From an uncultured Blastocatellia bacterium (GTDB taxonomy: Bacteria > Acidobacteriota > Blastocatellia > HR10), in contig CALHAI010000005.1 of assembly GCA_937934295.1 (NCBI GenBank), forward strand, positions 55,272 to 119,271: a stretch of DNA of 64,000 nucleotides, in the 5' to 3' direction. Shown here piece by piece: positions 8,257-18,517 of the stretch (its first letter is position 1; each line of letters begins with the position of its first letter). The position numbers and the translations under genes are program-made. The notes beneath the pieces were generated by a model. That model made no database searches. It was given only the letters and a program-made list of their open reading frames with translations, and was not told the origin of the DNA.

Positions 8257-11063
8257 CGATGCGAGCCCCACTTGATCTCAAGCAGACGATCAATCTCCCG
8301 AAGAAGATCCTGCCGATGAAGGCGAATCTCGTGGAATCAGAACCGGCGCGCCTGCAGCGGTGGAAGGAGATGCGCCTGTACGAGCGCATCCTGGAAGCGC
8401 GGCGCGATCGCCCGCTCTTCATCTTGCACGATGGGCCGCCCTACGCCAACGGCCACATTCACATCGGGCATGCGTTGAACAAGATCTTGAAAGATTTGAT
8501 CGTGAAGACGCGCACGATGATGGGGTACCAATGCCCCTTCGTCCCGGGATGGGATTGCCACGGTCTGCCGATCGAGATCCAGGTGGATGAGCAGCTCGGG
8601 CGGCGTAAAGCCGAGTTGCCCATCGTGGAGATTCGGCGCGAAGCGCGGCAGTTGGCGGAGTACTACATGCGGGCGCAGTCGGAGGAATTCCAACGCTTGG
8701 GCGTCTTCGGCGACTTCGAGCATCCCTATTACACGATGGACCCGCACTATCAGGCCGACATCGTGCGCGTGCTCGGGAAATTCCTCGAGCGAGGGAGCGT
8801 CTACAAGGGCTTGCGCGCTGTCCATTGGTGCATTCATTGTCAGACGGCCCTGGCCGAAGCGGAGATCGAGTACGAGGAGCACATCAGTCCCTCGATCTAC
8901 GTGAAATTCCCTCTGGATTCGGATCCGGCCGAGATTGATCCGGCCCTCGCGGGCAAACGCGTCTCGATCGTCATCTGGACGACGACGCCGTGGACCTTGC
9001 CGGCTAATCTGGGGATCGCCTTCAATCCGGGCTTCGACTACAGCGCCGTCGAAGTGGGCGACGAGGTCTATATGGTCGCGACGGAACTGCTCCCGCGCGT
9101 TGCGGAGAAGCTCAGATGGCGCGCTCCGCGCTCGCTCGCTGTCGTGAAGGGGTGGAAGCTGGATCGGCTCCAGGCGCGCCATCCATTCCTGGCGCGCCGA
9201 TCGCTGCTCATGCTCGGCGAACACGTCACATTGGAGGCCGGGACCGGATGCGTGCACACGGCGCCCGGGCACGGCTACGAGGACTATGTGCTGGGCCAGC
9301 GATATGGGCTTCCGATCTACGCGCCTGTGGACGCGCAGGGGCGATTCACGCCTGAGGTCGAACACTTCGCCGGGATGCAAGTCTTCGAAGCGAATGGGCC
9401 GATCATCGAGCATTTGCGCGAGGTCGGGATGCTGCTGGCCGCCGAGGAGATCGTGCACACGTATCCGCACTGCTGGCGGTGCCATAATCCCGTCATCTTT
9501 CGCGCGACGCCGCAGTGGTTCATCTCGATGGAGAAGACGGGGCTGCGGCAGCGCGCGCTGGAAGCCATCGAGCGCGTCCACTGGATCCCCCGCTGGGGCT
9601 TGGAGCGCATGCGCAATGCCATTCGCACGCGTCCGGATTGGTGCATCTCGCGGCAGCGCGCCTGGGGCGTGCCGATCACGGTCTTCTACTGCCAAGCGTG
9701 CGAGGCCATCCTGGCCGATCCGAAGCTCATCGAGCATGTCGCCCGCATCTTCGAGCGCGAAGGGGCTGACGTCTGGTACGAGCGCGAGCCCGAATATTTC
9801 CTCCCGCAGGGCACGCGCTGCCCGCAATGCGGGGGAACGACGTTTCGAAAGGAGACCGACATCCTCGATGTCTGGCTCGATTCGGGGACGAGCCATTTGG
9901 CCGTCCTCGACCGGCGAGGGCTGCCGTGGCCGGCCGACATTTACCTGGAAGGCGGGGATCAGTTTCGCGGCTGGTTCAACTCCTCGCTCCTGGTCGCTCT
10001 GGAGGTGAAGGGCGCCCCTCCCTACCGCACGGTCATCACCTCGGGATGGACGGTGGACGCCGAAGGGCAGAAGATGTCCAAGTCCAAGGGGAATGTGATC
10101 GAGCCACAGGAGGTCATCGCCCGAAGCGGCGCCGAGATCCTGCGCCTGTGGGTCGCCTCATCCGATTATCACGAGGACGTCCGCATCTCGGAGGAGATCC
10201 TCACTCGCCTCATCGAGGCGTATCGGAAGATTCGCAACACAGCATGCTACTTGGTGAACAACCTCTACGACTTCGATCCGGCGACGGATGCCGTCTCCTA
10301 CGAGGAGATGGAGGAGTTGGATCGGTGGATTTTGGCGGAGTTGAACCAGCTCATCCGAAAAGTCCTCGCCGCGTATGAGGCGTATGAATTCCACCTCGCC
10401 TATCACGCCCTCTACACCTTCTGCGTTTCGGAACTCTCGGCGATCTACTTCGACATCCTGAAGGATCGGCTCTACACCTTCGCGCCGAAATCGCGCGGGC
10501 GGCGCAGCGCGCAGACGGCGCTCTTTCGCCTGCTGGATGCCCTCACGCGTTTGATCGCGCCGATCCTCGTCTTCACGGCCGATGAGATTTGGGAGGTGAT
10601 GCCGGGATCGGCAAATCGTGAGCTGCCGTCGATTCACATGGCCGAATTCCCGAAGGTCGAAGAGCGGCCGGGCGAAGCGGAGCTGCTGGCGCGCTGGCGT
10701 CGGCTCCTGCATGTGCGCGACCGCGTCTTGAAGGCGCTCGAAGCGAAGCGCGCCGAGAAGCTCATCGGCGCGTCGCTCGAAGCGAAAGTGACGCTCACGG
10801 CCGACGGCGACCTCTACGACTTCCTCGCGAGCTTCGGCGAGCAGTTGCGCGCCATCTTCATCGTCTCGCAGGTCGAGTTGCGCAAAGGTGCGGGAGATGG
10901 GCTCACCATCGCGGTCACGCGCGCCGATGGCCAGAAGTGTGAACGATGCTGGAACCACTCGCCGACCGTCGGAGCGAGCGCTCGCTATCCGACCGTATGT
11001 GCGCGATGCGTGGCCGTGCTGGAGGAGTTGGAAGCCGAATGGAGCGAAGTGCGCATGTCATGA
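8253..11063 (+). CDS. ileS: Isoleucine--tRNA ligase
   Basis: Charges tRNA-Ile and edits misactivated valine. The 936-residue length is typical of bacterial IleS. DGPPYANGHIHIGHALNK at about 58-75 holds the HIGH motif, and KMSKSKGN lies at about 606. The C-terminal zinc finger has two CxxC pairs (CERC near 896 and CARC near 917) and places it in the bacterial type I group. The ATG overlaps the preceding stop. It also overlaps lspA at its 3' end, forming the common ileS-lspA pair. Confidence 0.97.
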   Translation: MTMRAPLDLKQTINLPKKILPMKANLVESEPARLQRWKEMRLYERILEARRDRPLFILHDGPPYANGHIHIGHALNKILKDLIVKTRTMMGYQCPFVPGWDCHGLPIEIQVDEQLGRRKAELPIVEIRREARQLAEYYMRAQSEEFQRLGVFGDFEHPYYTMDPHYQADIVRVLGKFLERGSVYKGLRAVHWCIHCQTALAEAEIEYEEHISPSIYVKFPLDSDPAEIDPALAGKRVSIVIWTTTPWTLPANLGIAFNPGFDYSAVEVGDEVYMVATELLPRVAEKLRWRAPRSLAVVKGWKLDRLQARHPFLARRSLLMLGEHVTLEAGTGCVHTAPGHGYEDYVLGQRYGLPIYAPVDAQGRFTPEVEHFAGMQVFEANGPIIEHLREVGMLLAAEEIVHTYPHCWRCHNPVIFRATPQWFISMEKTGLRQRALEAIERVHWIPRWGLERMRNAIRTRPDWCISRQRAWGVPITVFYCQACEAILADPKLIEHVARIFEREGADVWYEREPEYFLPQGTRCPQCGGTTFRKETDILDVWLDSGTSHLAVLDRRGLPWPADIYLEGGDQFRGWFNSSLLVALEVKGAPPYRTVITSGWTVDAEGQKMSKSKGNVIEPQEVIARSGAEILRLWVASSDYHEDVRISEEILTRLIEAYRKIRNTACYLVNNLYDFDPATDAVSYEEMEELDRWILAELNQLIRKVLAAYEAYEFHLAYHALYTFCVSELSAIYFDILKDRLYTFAPKSRGRRSAQTALFRLLDALTRLIAPILVFTADEIWEVMPGSANRELPSIHMAEFPKVEERPGEAELLARWRRLLHVRDRVLKALEAKRAEKLIGASLEAKVTLTADGDLYDFLASFGEQLRAIFIVSQVELRKGAGDGLTIAVTRADGQKCERCWNHSPTVGASARYPTVCARCVAVLEELEAEWSEVRMS

Positions 11064-11563
11064 GAAGGCCGCACTACTTCACCCTGGCCTTGGCAATCTA
11101 CGCGGTCGACCAATACACGAAGCATCTGGCGACGGAGCTCAAGCATGAGCCGAGTCTTCCCGTCATTCCCGGCCTGCTCCATCTGACCTATGTCGAGAAC
11201 GCCGGGATCGCCTGGGGCCTCTTCGCCGATGCCGGCTCGGACGGGCGGTGGATTCTCTCGCTCATCTCGCTGATCGCTGCCCTGGGCATCGCGCTCTACG
11301 CCATACGCACGCCCGTTCAGGAACGGCTGACGCAGTGGGGACTGGCGCTGGTGCTTGGAGGGGTGCTTGGGAATCTCACGGATCGGCTCTTTCGTGGTGC
11401 CGTCGTGGACTTCCTCGATCTCTTCATCGGTCATTACCGATGGCCGACGTTCAATCTCGCCGATGTGGTCATCACGGCGGGCGCGCTGCTGCTTCTGGCC
11501 GATGCGCTGCGCCCCCCATCGGAGACGCGCTGGCGCCGTCAGAGCGATGAAGAGCCCCCTTAG
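11060..11563 (+). CDS. lspA: Lipoprotein signal peptidase
   Basis: Inner-membrane aspartyl peptidase that removes signal peptides from prolipoproteins after diacylglyceryl transfer. 167 residues with four membrane spans. The conserved blocks GGVLGNLTDRL, VVDFLD and FNLAD carry the catalytic aspartates (D117 and D135, corresponding to the VVDF and NLAD dyad). The ATG at 11060 overlaps the ileS TGA. An in-frame extension upstream lies wholly inside ileS and is rejected. lgt follows 12 bases later, so both lipoprotein-maturation enzymes are encoded together. Confidence 0.95.
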   Translation: MRRPHYFTLALAIYAVDQYTKHLATELKHEPSLPVIPGLLHLTYVENAGIAWGLFADAGSDGRWILSLISLIAALGIALYAIRTPVQERLTQWGLALVLGGVLGNLTDRLFRGAVVDFLDLFIGHYRWPTFNLADVVITAGALLLLADALRPPSETRWRRQSDEEPP

Positions 11564-11575
11564 GAGCGGGCGACG

Positions 11576-12415
11576 ATGCATCCGGAACTCTTTCGCCTGC
11601 CGTACCTGAACATTCCGATCTACACCTACGGCGCTCTTCAAGCGCTCGCCTTCGTGCTGGGTTTGTGGCTGGCACTGCGGCTGGGTGAAGCCGACGGATT
11701 GAATCGCGCGCATCTGTTCAACGTCGGGATCGGCGCGCTGCTGGGCGGCATGATCGGTGCGCGCGCGTTGATGGTCATCACCGAGTGGACCCTTCACGAG
11801 GACAAGTGGCGACTGTTTCTGTCCTTCGATCTCCTGCGCTCAGGCGGCGTGTATTTGGGCGGATTTTTAGGGGGATTGGCCGTGGCCCTCTGGCTCGCCC
11901 GACGGTATCGGCTCCCGTGGTGGCGGACGGCCGATGCGTTCGCTCCGAGCGCCGCGTTGGGGCTCGGACTCGGACGGCTCGGTTGCTTCTCCGCCGGATG
12001 CTGCTGGGGGAAGCCGACCTCGGCGTGGTGGGGGGTAGAGTTTCCGGAAATCGCTCGCCAATTCGTCGGCACGCCCACGGGCGTGCGCCTGCATCCGACG
12101 CAGCTCTATGAAGCGGCGGCGGCTTTCGCCCTCTTCCTGTTCCTCCTCCGGTTGCGAAAGCATCGCGCCTTTCCCGGCCAAGTGCTCCTCACCTACATGT
12201 TCCTCTACGGCGCGCTGCGACTCCTCATCGAATTCTGGCGCGACGATTGGCGCGGATGGGTGGGCCCGCTCTCGACCTCGCAATTCCTCTCCATCGGCCT
12301 GATGATGGCCGCGCTCTTCCTCTACATTCGGCTCTCGACGCAACGGCCTGAGGCGGCGATCTCAGGCGAGCGCCCGTCTCCCTCGGCGGCAATTGAGGAT
12401 CGTGGCGACGTGTGA
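11576..12415 (+). CDS. lgt: Prolipoprotein diacylglyceryl transferase
   Basis: Transfers diacylglycerol from phosphatidylglycerol to the lipobox cysteine of prolipoproteins, the step before LspA. 279 residues with about seven membrane spans. The family signature appears as GRLGCFSAGCCWGK at about 138-151, the Cys-rich variant found in several phyla. The HPTQLYEA block near 178 and the C-terminal REDWRG-like segment (RDDWRG) also fit. It ends at 12415 within the promoter of the next gene. Confidence 0.95.
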   Translation: MHPELFRLPYLNIPIYTYGALQALAFVLGLWLALRLGEADGLNRAHLFNVGIGALLGGMIGARALMVITEWTLHEDKWRLFLSFDLLRSGGVYLGGFLGGLAVALWLARRYRLPWWRTADAFAPSAALGLGLGRLGCFSAGCCWGKPTSAWWGVEFPEIARQFVGTPTGVRLHPTQLYEAAAAFALFLFLLRLRKHRAFPGQVLLTYMFLYGALRLLIEFWRDDWRGWVGPLSTSQFLSIGLMMAALFLYIRLSTQRPEAAISGERPSPSAAIEDRGDV

Positions 12416-12421
12416 TATAAC
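12393..12421 (+). promoter_or_regulatory. Promoter inside the end of lgt for the Mrr_N/mutS unit
   Basis: TTGAGG (12393-12398), 17-base spacer, TATAAC (12416-12421). It lies over the last codons of lgt. The predicted transcript start near 12428 is about 20 bases before the ATG at 12448. Confidence 0.6.
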
Positions 12422-12447
12422 ATTCCCACGTTTTGAGGCCGCGAGCT

Positions 12448-13152
12448 ATGGCGTTGCCGGAGAGCGCTCGATTGGAAGGACCGATCCTGCAGGAGCTGTT
12501 GGCGCTGGGGGGCGAAGAGCGCCTTCGCGCCCTCTATCGGCGACTTCTGGCGTATTTCCCTCACCTGGACGAGAGAGAGCGAGAGTGCGCCTCGGTGCGA
12601 TGGCGGGCACTGGTGCAACGGGCGGGGGCCCGCTTGGTGAAGAAGGGCGAACTTCGGCGGGAAGCGGGGCGGTGGAAGCTCACCGAGCGTGGCCGCCAAC
12701 GCGCTGAGGCCGAGAAGATGCTCGTGGAGCCCCCACTGGCGGAATCCCCGCGATGCGCGCTCTCGCACGAGGAGCTGCAGGCGATGCTCGTCGAGATCGG
12801 ACGCCTGCTCGGCAAGCATGCCGAGCCAGAGCACGAGCGCTATGACGTTGTGTGGAAGGACAGCCCGTTGTCGCCGCGTTTGAGCCATGTGTTCGAGGTT
12901 CAGGTGCACGGGAAGTTGGAGAGCGCCCTCGCCAAGCTCAAACACGCCTACGACACGCAGCGCTCCAAGCCCGTGCTCGTGGTCTCGGATGCGCGAGACG
13001 AGCGCCGCGCGCGCGAGTGGTTGCGGCCGTATCTCTCCGGCTCCTTCCACGAGATCGGCGATGTGACGGTTGTCCTGGGCGTCGAGGACGTCCGGCGCTT
13101 GCATCGCGCGCTCACGTCCGTCCACGACGTGCTATGCGGGATCCTCACCTGA
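12448..13152 (+). CDS. Mrr_N winged-helix protein with nuclease-like C-terminal domain
   Basis: A 234-residue protein in two parts. Residues about 3-92 match the Mrr N-terminal winged-helix pattern: L..PILQELLALGG, a VRWRALVQRAGARLVKKGEL stretch and WKLTERG. Residues about 125-220 look like a PD-(D/E)XK-fold domain. Here YDVVW, FEVQVHG and a following helix ALAKLKHA occupy the positions of the nuclease D, ExK and alpha-helix, but the ExK lysine is glutamine (EVQ). It has its own promoter and no clear ribosome binding site. Its last 19 bases overlap the mutS start, so the two are coupled. A DNA-processing or repair-linked role is inferred; catalysis is unproven. A TTG at 12433 is an alternative start. 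Confidence 0.6.
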   Translation: MALPESARLEGPILQELLALGGEERLRALYRRLLAYFPHLDERERECASVRWRALVQRAGARLVKKGELRREAGRWKLTERGRQRAEAEKMLVEPPLAESPRCALSHEELQAMLVEIGRLLGKHAEPEHERYDVVWKDSPLSPRLSHVFEVQVHGKLESALAKLKHAYDTQRSKPVLVVSDARDERRAREWLRPYLSGSFHEIGDVTVVLGVEDVRRLHRALTSVHDVLCGILT

Positions 13153-15698
13153 CGCCACCGTTGCGCCGACAGTATCTGGAGATCAAGCGGCGTTACCCGG
13201 ACATGCTCGTCCTCTTTCAGGTGGGTGATTTCTTCGAGGCCTTCGATGAGGACGCGCTCACGCTCTCGCGCGAGCTGGGGCTGGTGCTGACGACGAAATA
13301 CATGGGCAAGACCTTGCGCGTGCCGCTGGCCGGGATCCCCGTCGTCTCGCTCACACATCATTTGAGCAAGCTGATCCAGAAGGGATACAAGGTCGCCATC
13401 TGCGAGCAATTGACGCCGCCGGGCCGGCGGCTCATCCATCGTGACGTCACGCGCGTGGTGACGCCGGGGACGCTCACCGAGCCGGCGCTGCTTGAGGAGC
13501 GCGCGAGCAATTATTTGGCGAGCTTCCTCGCCGAAGGCGCGCGCGCCGGATTAGCCGTTGTGGAGATCACGACTGGGGAATTCGCGGCGACCGAAGCCGC
13601 GCGCGAACAGGTGTGGGAGGAGCTGACGCGCTTGGGGCCGACCGAAGTCCTCATCCCCCGCAGCGTCGCGGAGAGGGAAGGGGCGAAAATCCCCGCCTTC
13701 ACCTTGGGGCGCGCGGCCACGGTCACCCCGCTGGAGGATGAGGCGTTCGCGGCGGACGTCAGCCGCCGCGCGCTCGGCGAGCATTTCGGCGCGATCCCAC
13801 TGGAGATGTCGCCGCTGGCGATCCGCGCCGCCGGCGCCATCGTGCACTACCTACGGCGAACGCAACCGCGTTTGGTCGAACAGCTCGATCGCCTGAGCAC
13901 GTATGCGCTTGAGACCTTCATGGCCCTTGATCCGCACACGATCGCTCACTTGGAGATCTTTCACAGTCGCGCCGGAACACCGGAGGGATCGTTACTCGCC
14001 GTCCTGGATCGCACACTCACGCCGATGGGGAGCCGTCGGCTGAAGCAGTGGCTGCGATATCCGCTTGTGGACCTCATGGCGCTGCGCGCGCGTCAGGAAG
14101 CGGTCCAGTGGTTCTTCGAACGGGAGCCCCTTCGTCGCGAATTTCGCGCGCATTTGGGACAGCTCGCTGACGTGGAACGAGTGATCGGGCGGGTGAAGAG
14201 CGGATCGGCGACGCCGCGCGAAGTCGTCGCGCTTGGCCGCAGCGCGCGCACGATCTCCGCGCTGCGCATGCTCTTCGCCGACTCGCCGCCGCCGCTTCGC
14301 GCCTGGCTCGCCGATGTCGCCCCTCTCGACGAGGTCGCGCGGCTCATCGCTGAGGCGCTCGTCGAAGACCCCCCGCCTTCGATCGAACACGGAGGGGTCA
14401 TCCGAGCGGGCTTCTCCAAGGAGCTGGATGAACTGCGGGCGCTCCTCAAAAACGGAAAGGCATATTTGGCCGATCTCGAAGCGCGCGAGCGCGCCCGCAC
14501 GGGCATCCGCTCGCTCAAGGTTGGGTACAACAAGGTCTTCGGCTACTACATCGAGGTCACCAAACCCAACTTGCATCTGGTCCCGCCGGAGTACATTCGC
14601 AAGCAAACGCTGGTCGGCGCCGAACGGTTCTTCACGCTCGAATTGAAGGAGCACGAGACGGTCGTCGCCCACGCGGAGGAACGGATTCGGGAGCTCGAAG
14701 CGAGCCTCTTCCGACAGCTCTGCGCGCGGGTGGCGGAACAGCGCGCGGACATCCTTCGGACCGCGCGCGCGCTCGGTGAGCTGGACGTGCTGGCGACGTT
14801 CGCGGAAGTCGCCGCCACCTATGGATACGTGCGGCCGCAGCTTGTCGCCGAACCGCGAATCCTCATTCGTGGGGGACGGCATCCGGTCGTTGAGCGCGCC
14901 CTGCCCGTCGGGCACTTCGTCCCGAACGATACGACCCTCTCCGAAGAGGCCCAGATCCTCATCCTCACCGGCCCGAACCTCTCCGGCAAGTCCACGTATC
15001 TTCGCCAAGTCGCCCTCCTCGTGCTGCTCGCTCAGATTGGCAGCTTCGTCCCGGCCGACGATGCCCTCATCGGTGTGACCGATCGCCTCTTCTATCGGTT
15101 CGGCTCGGAGGATTACATCGCTCAGGGCCGCTCGAGCTTCTTCGTCGAGATGATGGAGACGGCGACGATCTTGCATCATGCGACGCCGCGCTCGCTCATC
15201 CTCTTCGATGAGATCGGGCGAGGGACGAGCACCTACGATGGGTTAGCCCTGGCGCGCGCCGTGATCGAATATTTGCACAATCATCCGCGAGCGCGCGCGC
15301 GGACGCTCTTCGCCACGCATTTCCATGAACTGACGGAGCTGGAGGGGATTCTGCCGCGGGTGAAGAACCTGCACATCGTGGTGGCCGAGGAGAACGGGCA
15401 GCTCCGATTCCTGCATCGCGTCGTGCCTGGACGGGCGACACGAAGCTATGGCGTGCAAGTTGCTCGGCTGGCCGGATTGCCGCGCCCGGTCGTGCATCGA
15501 GCCGAGGAGCTGCTCGCCCAATATGAGGCGCACAAGCGGCACCACGTGGCTGAATCGCCGGCCGACTATTCACCTTCCTCACTTCGGGAGATCGCCGAGC
15601 GCCTGAAGCACCTGGACCTGGATGCCCTCACCCCGATCGAAGCGCTGACGATGCTCTACGAATTGAAACGCGCCCTTGAGGCGCGCGCGGGAGAGTGA
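13134..15698 (+). CDS. mutS: DNA mismatch repair protein MutS
   Basis: Recognises mispairs and starts mismatch repair with MutL. 854 residues, normal length. The N-terminal mismatch-binding motif reads GDFFEAF, with the Phe-x-Glu at 33-35. The ABC-type ATPase domain has GPNLSGKST (about 613-621) and LILFDEIGRGTSTYDG (about 688-703). The ATG at 13134 gives the canonical N terminus and overlaps the preceding gene by 19 bases; a longer open frame upstream is an artefact. It converges with lepA, the stops being 3 bases apart. No mutL is seen in this window. Confidence 0.96.
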   Translation: MRDPHLTPPLRRQYLEIKRRYPDMLVLFQVGDFFEAFDEDALTLSRELGLVLTTKYMGKTLRVPLAGIPVVSLTHHLSKLIQKGYKVAICEQLTPPGRRLIHRDVTRVVTPGTLTEPALLEERASNYLASFLAEGARAGLAVVEITTGEFAATEAAREQVWEELTRLGPTEVLIPRSVAEREGAKIPAFTLGRAATVTPLEDEAFAADVSRRALGEHFGAIPLEMSPLAIRAAGAIVHYLRRTQPRLVEQLDRLSTYALETFMALDPHTIAHLEIFHSRAGTPEGSLLAVLDRTLTPMGSRRLKQWLRYPLVDLMALRARQEAVQWFFEREPLRREFRAHLGQLADVERVIGRVKSGSATPREVVALGRSARTISALRMLFADSPPPLRAWLADVAPLDEVARLIAEALVEDPPPSIEHGGVIRAGFSKELDELRALLKNGKAYLADLEARERARTGIRSLKVGYNKVFGYYIEVTKPNLHLVPPEYIRKQTLVGAERFFTLELKEHETVVAHAEERIRELEASLFRQLCARVAEQRADILRTARALGELDVLATFAEVAATYGYVRPQLVAEPRILIRGGRHPVVERALPVGHFVPNDTTLSEEAQILILTGPNLSGKSTYLRQVALLVLLAQIGSFVPADDALIGVTDRLFYRFGSEDYIAQGRSSFFVEMMETATILHHATPRSLILFDEIGRGTSTYDGLALARAVIEYLHNHPRARARTLFATHFHELTELEGILPRVKNLHIVVAEENGQLRFLHRVVPGRATRSYGVQVARLAGLPRPVVHRAEELLAQYEAHKRHHVAESPADYSPSSLREIAERLKHLDLDALTPIEALTMLYELKRALEARAGE

Positions 15699-15701
15699 CG
15701 A

Positions 15702-17519
15702 TCACTCGGATTTCGTCGAAGGGCCGGCGCGCAACACGGCGAGGAAGGCCTCTTGCGGGATCTCGACGCGCCCGATCCGCTTCAGCCGCTTCTTCCCCTC
15801 CTTCTGCTTCTCCAGCAGCTTGCGCTTTCGGGTGACGTCGCCCCCGTAGCACTTGGCGAGCACGTTCTTGCCGAGGGCGCGCAGCGTCTCGCGAGCGATG
15901 ACGCGGCTCCCAATGGCCGCTTGGATGGGGACCTCGAAGAGCTGTCGCGGGATCAACTCCCGCAGCTTCTCGACGATCGCCCGACCGCGCGCATACGCGT
16001 GATCGCGATGCACGATCACCGAGAGCGCGTCCACCGGCTCTCCGGCGACGAGAATATCGAGCTTCACGAGATCGGCCTCGCGATACCCCGCGAAGTGATA
16101 GTCGAGCGAGGCGTAGCCGCGCGAGAGCGATTTCAGCCGATCGTAGAAATCGAGTACGATCTCCGCCAGCGGGAGCTCATAGGTCAGCAACACGCGCGTG
16201 GGCGAGAGGTATTCGAAGCGCTTCTGCACGCCGCGTTTCTCTTCAAGCAGCTGCAGGATCGGGCCGACGTATTCGGCGCTCGTGAAGATCACGGCTTCGA
16301 TGATCGGCTCTTCGATCTTGGCGGTCTGTCCGGGGTCAGGCATCTTCACCGGATTCTCGATCTCCAACACCTGTCCCGTGCGCGTCGTCACGCGATAGCG
16401 CACGCTCGGCGCCGTCGTGATCAACTCCAGGCCGAACTCCCGCTCCAAGCGCTCCTGCACGATCTCCATGTGCAGCAGGCCGAGGAAGCCACAGCGGAAG
16501 CCGAATCCCAGCGCCGCCGACATCTCCGGCTCGAAGAAGAACGAGGCGTCGTTCAACCGCAGCTTCTGCAGGGCGTCGCGCAATACCTCATATTGCCCGC
16601 TCTCCACCGGATACAATCCGGCGAAGACCATCGGTTTGACCTCTTGAAAGCCGGGGAAGGGGACGGCTGTCGGCCGCTCGGCCTCGGTGATCGTGTCGCC
16701 GATCTTCACGTCGGCGATCGCCTTGATGTTGGCGATGAGGAAACCGACTTCGCCGACCGAGAGCTGCTCGACGCGGCGCGGCTTGGGGGTGAGGACGCCC
16801 AGCTCCTCCACCTCGTATTCGCGCCAGGTGGCCATGAGCCGAATTCGCTGCCCCGGACGCAGCGTCCCCTCAATCACCCGCACCATGACGACGACGCCAC
16901 GATAAGTGTCGAACCAAGAATCGAAGATCAAAGCCTTCAGCGGCGCTTCCGGGTCGCCGTGCGGTGGAGGAATGCGCTGGATGATCGCCTCGAGAATCTC
17001 CTCGGTGCCGAGGCCGAGCTTGGCGCTGGTCAGGATCGCGTGACTCGCATCCAGGCCAAGGATGGTCTCGATCTGCTCCCGCGTCTTCTCCGGGTCGGCA
17101 TTCGGCAGGTCAATCTTATTGATGACGGGGATGAGCTCGAGCTCGTGCTCGATGGCCGCGTAGGCATTGGCGACCGTCTGCGCCTCCACGCCCTGAGACG
17201 CATCAACAACGAGCAACGCGCCCTCGCAGGCGGCGAGGCTGCGGGAGACCTCGTAGGAGAAATCCACATGCCCGGGGGTGTCGATCAGGTTCAGGACGTA
17301 CGTGTTTCCATCACGCGCCGTATACTGGAGGCGGACGGCATGCGCCTTGATGGTGATCCCCCGTTCCCGTTCCAGGTCCATGGAGTCGAGGACTTGCTCG
17401 GTCATCTCCCGCTCGCTGAGCGCCCCGGTCCACTCCAGAAGGCGATCAGCGAGCGTGGACTTGCCGTGATCAATATGCGCGATGATCGAGAAGTTGCGGA
17501 TGAATTCGGGGCTGACCAT
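15702..17519 (-). CDS. lepA: Elongation factor 4 (LepA)
   Basis: Ribosomal GTPase that acts on stalled or mis-translocated ribosomes. 605 residues, the usual length. Motifs seen: AHIDHGKST (G1, about 14-22), RGITI (G2), DTPGHVDF (G3) and NKIDLP (G4), then the LepA-specific C-terminal domain with [15 protein letters not shown] and the final [17 protein letters not shown]. The start lies 6 bases after the ROK kinase stop on the same strand, so the two are probably cotranscribed from the promoter at 18547. Confidence 0.97.
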   Translation of the reverse strand: MVSPEFIRNFSIIAHIDHGKSTLADRLLEWTGALSEREMTEQVLDSMDLERERGITIKAHAVRLQYTARDGNTYVLNLIDTPGHVDFSYEVSRSLAACEGALLVVDASQGVEAQTVANAYAAIEHELELIPVINKIDLPNADPEKTREQIETILGLDASHAILTSAKLGLGTEEILEAIIQRIPPPHGDPEAPLKALIFDSWFDTYRGVVVMVRVIEGTLRPGQRIRLMATWREYEVEELGVLTPKPRRVEQLSVGEVGFLIANIKAIADVKIGDTITEAERPTAVPFPGFQEVKPMVFAGLYPVESGQYEVLRDALQKLRLNDASFFFEPEMSAALGFGFRCGFLGLLHMEIVQERLEREFGLELITTAPSVRYRVTTRTGQVLEIENPVKMPDPGQTAKIEEPIIEAVIFTSAEYVGPILQLLEEKRGVQKRFEYLSPTRVLLTYELPLAEIVLDFYDRLKSLSRGYASLDYHFAGYREADLVKLDILVAGEPVDALSVIVHRDHAYARGRAIVEKLRELIPRQLFEVPIQAAIGSRVIARETLRALGKNVLAKCYGGDVTRKRKLLEKQKEGKKRLKRIGRVEIPQEAFLAVLRAGPSTKSE

Positions 17520-17525
17520 CTCCGA

Positions 17526-18491
17526 CTACCGGAACGTATCGCGCGCGAGCATGGCGCTGCCGATGACGCCCGCTTGCCCGCCAAGCAGCGACGCGACGAT
17601 CTCGCAATGCGCGACCATGGCCGTGAACGCGCGCCGTTTGACCTCAGCGATGATGGGATTCAAGAGCAATTCTCCCGCGGCCATGACGCCGCCTCCCAGC
17701 ACGACCATATCGAGATTGAGGAGGTTGAGGACATTGGCCACGGCGATCCCGATCCATTTCCCCGTCTGTTCCAGGATCATGAGCGAGAAGTCATCGCCGT
17801 TGAGCGCTTCGGCGGCGATGCGTTCGGGCGTCAGCTCCCCTTTGCCCGGCACAGCTAATCGCGAGAGCGAGGAGCTGCGATCGCGAAAGAGCCGCTCGCG
17901 CGCGCGCCGCACAATATTGGGGCCGGAGGCGATCGTCTCCAAACAGCCGCGATTCCCACAGCGACAGGGCAAGCCATCCGGATCGACGGTCGTGTGCCCG
18001 AATTCTCCGGCAAATCCGAGCGCGCCGCGATAGAGTTGGCCCTCACAGATGAGCCCGGCGCCGATGCCCGTCCCCACGGCGATATAGATCACGTTGGCGC
18101 GACCGCGAGCGGCCCCGCAGACGAACTCGCCATAAGCGGCCATGTTCGCATCGTTCTCGATGAGCACGGGGCAGCGCACCCGCTCGGCGATCGCCTCTGT
18201 GACGTCCACCTTCACGAGCGCGGGGAGATTCGGCGCCGCCTCCACGCGCTGCGTCTGCACGTTCACCAATCCAGGGACGCCTACCCCGACGCTGCGAATG
18301 GGCCAGTGGTGCTCGCTCGCCCGCTCGCGCAAGCGCTCGATAGATCGGCAGATGCCATCCAAGATGGCGTCCGGGTCATCGCCGATGGCCTCCTGTGTGA
18401 TCTCATAAATCTCCCCCTCGGCATTCACGAGCGCGGCTTTGACGGCCGTCGCGCTGACGTCGACCCCCATGTAAATGGTCCCTTGGTCCAT
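17526..18491 (-). CDS. ROK-family sugar kinase (glucokinase-like)
   Basis: A 321-residue ROK protein without an N-terminal winged helix, so a kinase rather than a repressor. The ATP-binding loop reads GVDVSATAVKAAL (the usual GG is SA), the catalytic aspartate is in ENDANMAAYGE (about 123-133), and the ROK zinc site is CRCGNRGCLE (about 187-196), preceded by GEFGHTTV. Glucose is the most likely substrate, by analogy with ROK glucokinases, but another hexose cannot be excluded. It is upstream of lepA in one transcription unit and divergent from the EF-G2 gene. Confidence 0.85.
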   Translation of the reverse strand: MDQGTIYMGVDVSATAVKAALVNAEGEIYEITQEAIGDDPDAILDGICRSIERLRERASEHHWPIRSVGVGVPGLVNVQTQRVEAAPNLPALVKVDVTEAIAERVRCPVLIENDANMAAYGEFVCGAARGRANVIYIAVGTGIGAGLICEGQLYRGALGFAGEFGHTTVDPDGLPCRCGNRGCLETIASGPNIVRRARERLFRDRSSSLSRLAVPGKGELTPERIAAEALNGDDFSLMILEQTGKWIGIAVANVLNLLNLDMVVLGGGVMAAGELLLNPIIAEVKRRAFTAMVAHCEIVASLLGGQAGVIGSAMLARDTFR

Positions 18492-18517
18492 AACGCCTTC
18501 CCACCTCGGTTTTCGCT

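Noticed and set aside
8337..9896. 519-residue minus-strand frame inside ileS
   Set aside because: Antisense shadow; ileS is complete with HIGH, KMSKS and zinc motifs.
12852..13133. N-terminal extension of mutS
   Set aside because: The extension overlaps the Mrr_N gene in another frame, and MutS homologues start near the ATG at 13134.
15753..17858. 701-residue open frame on the plus strand across lepA
   Set aside because: It is antisense to lepA, which has full motifs; long antisense frames are expected in GC-rich coding sequence, and its product is low-complexity.
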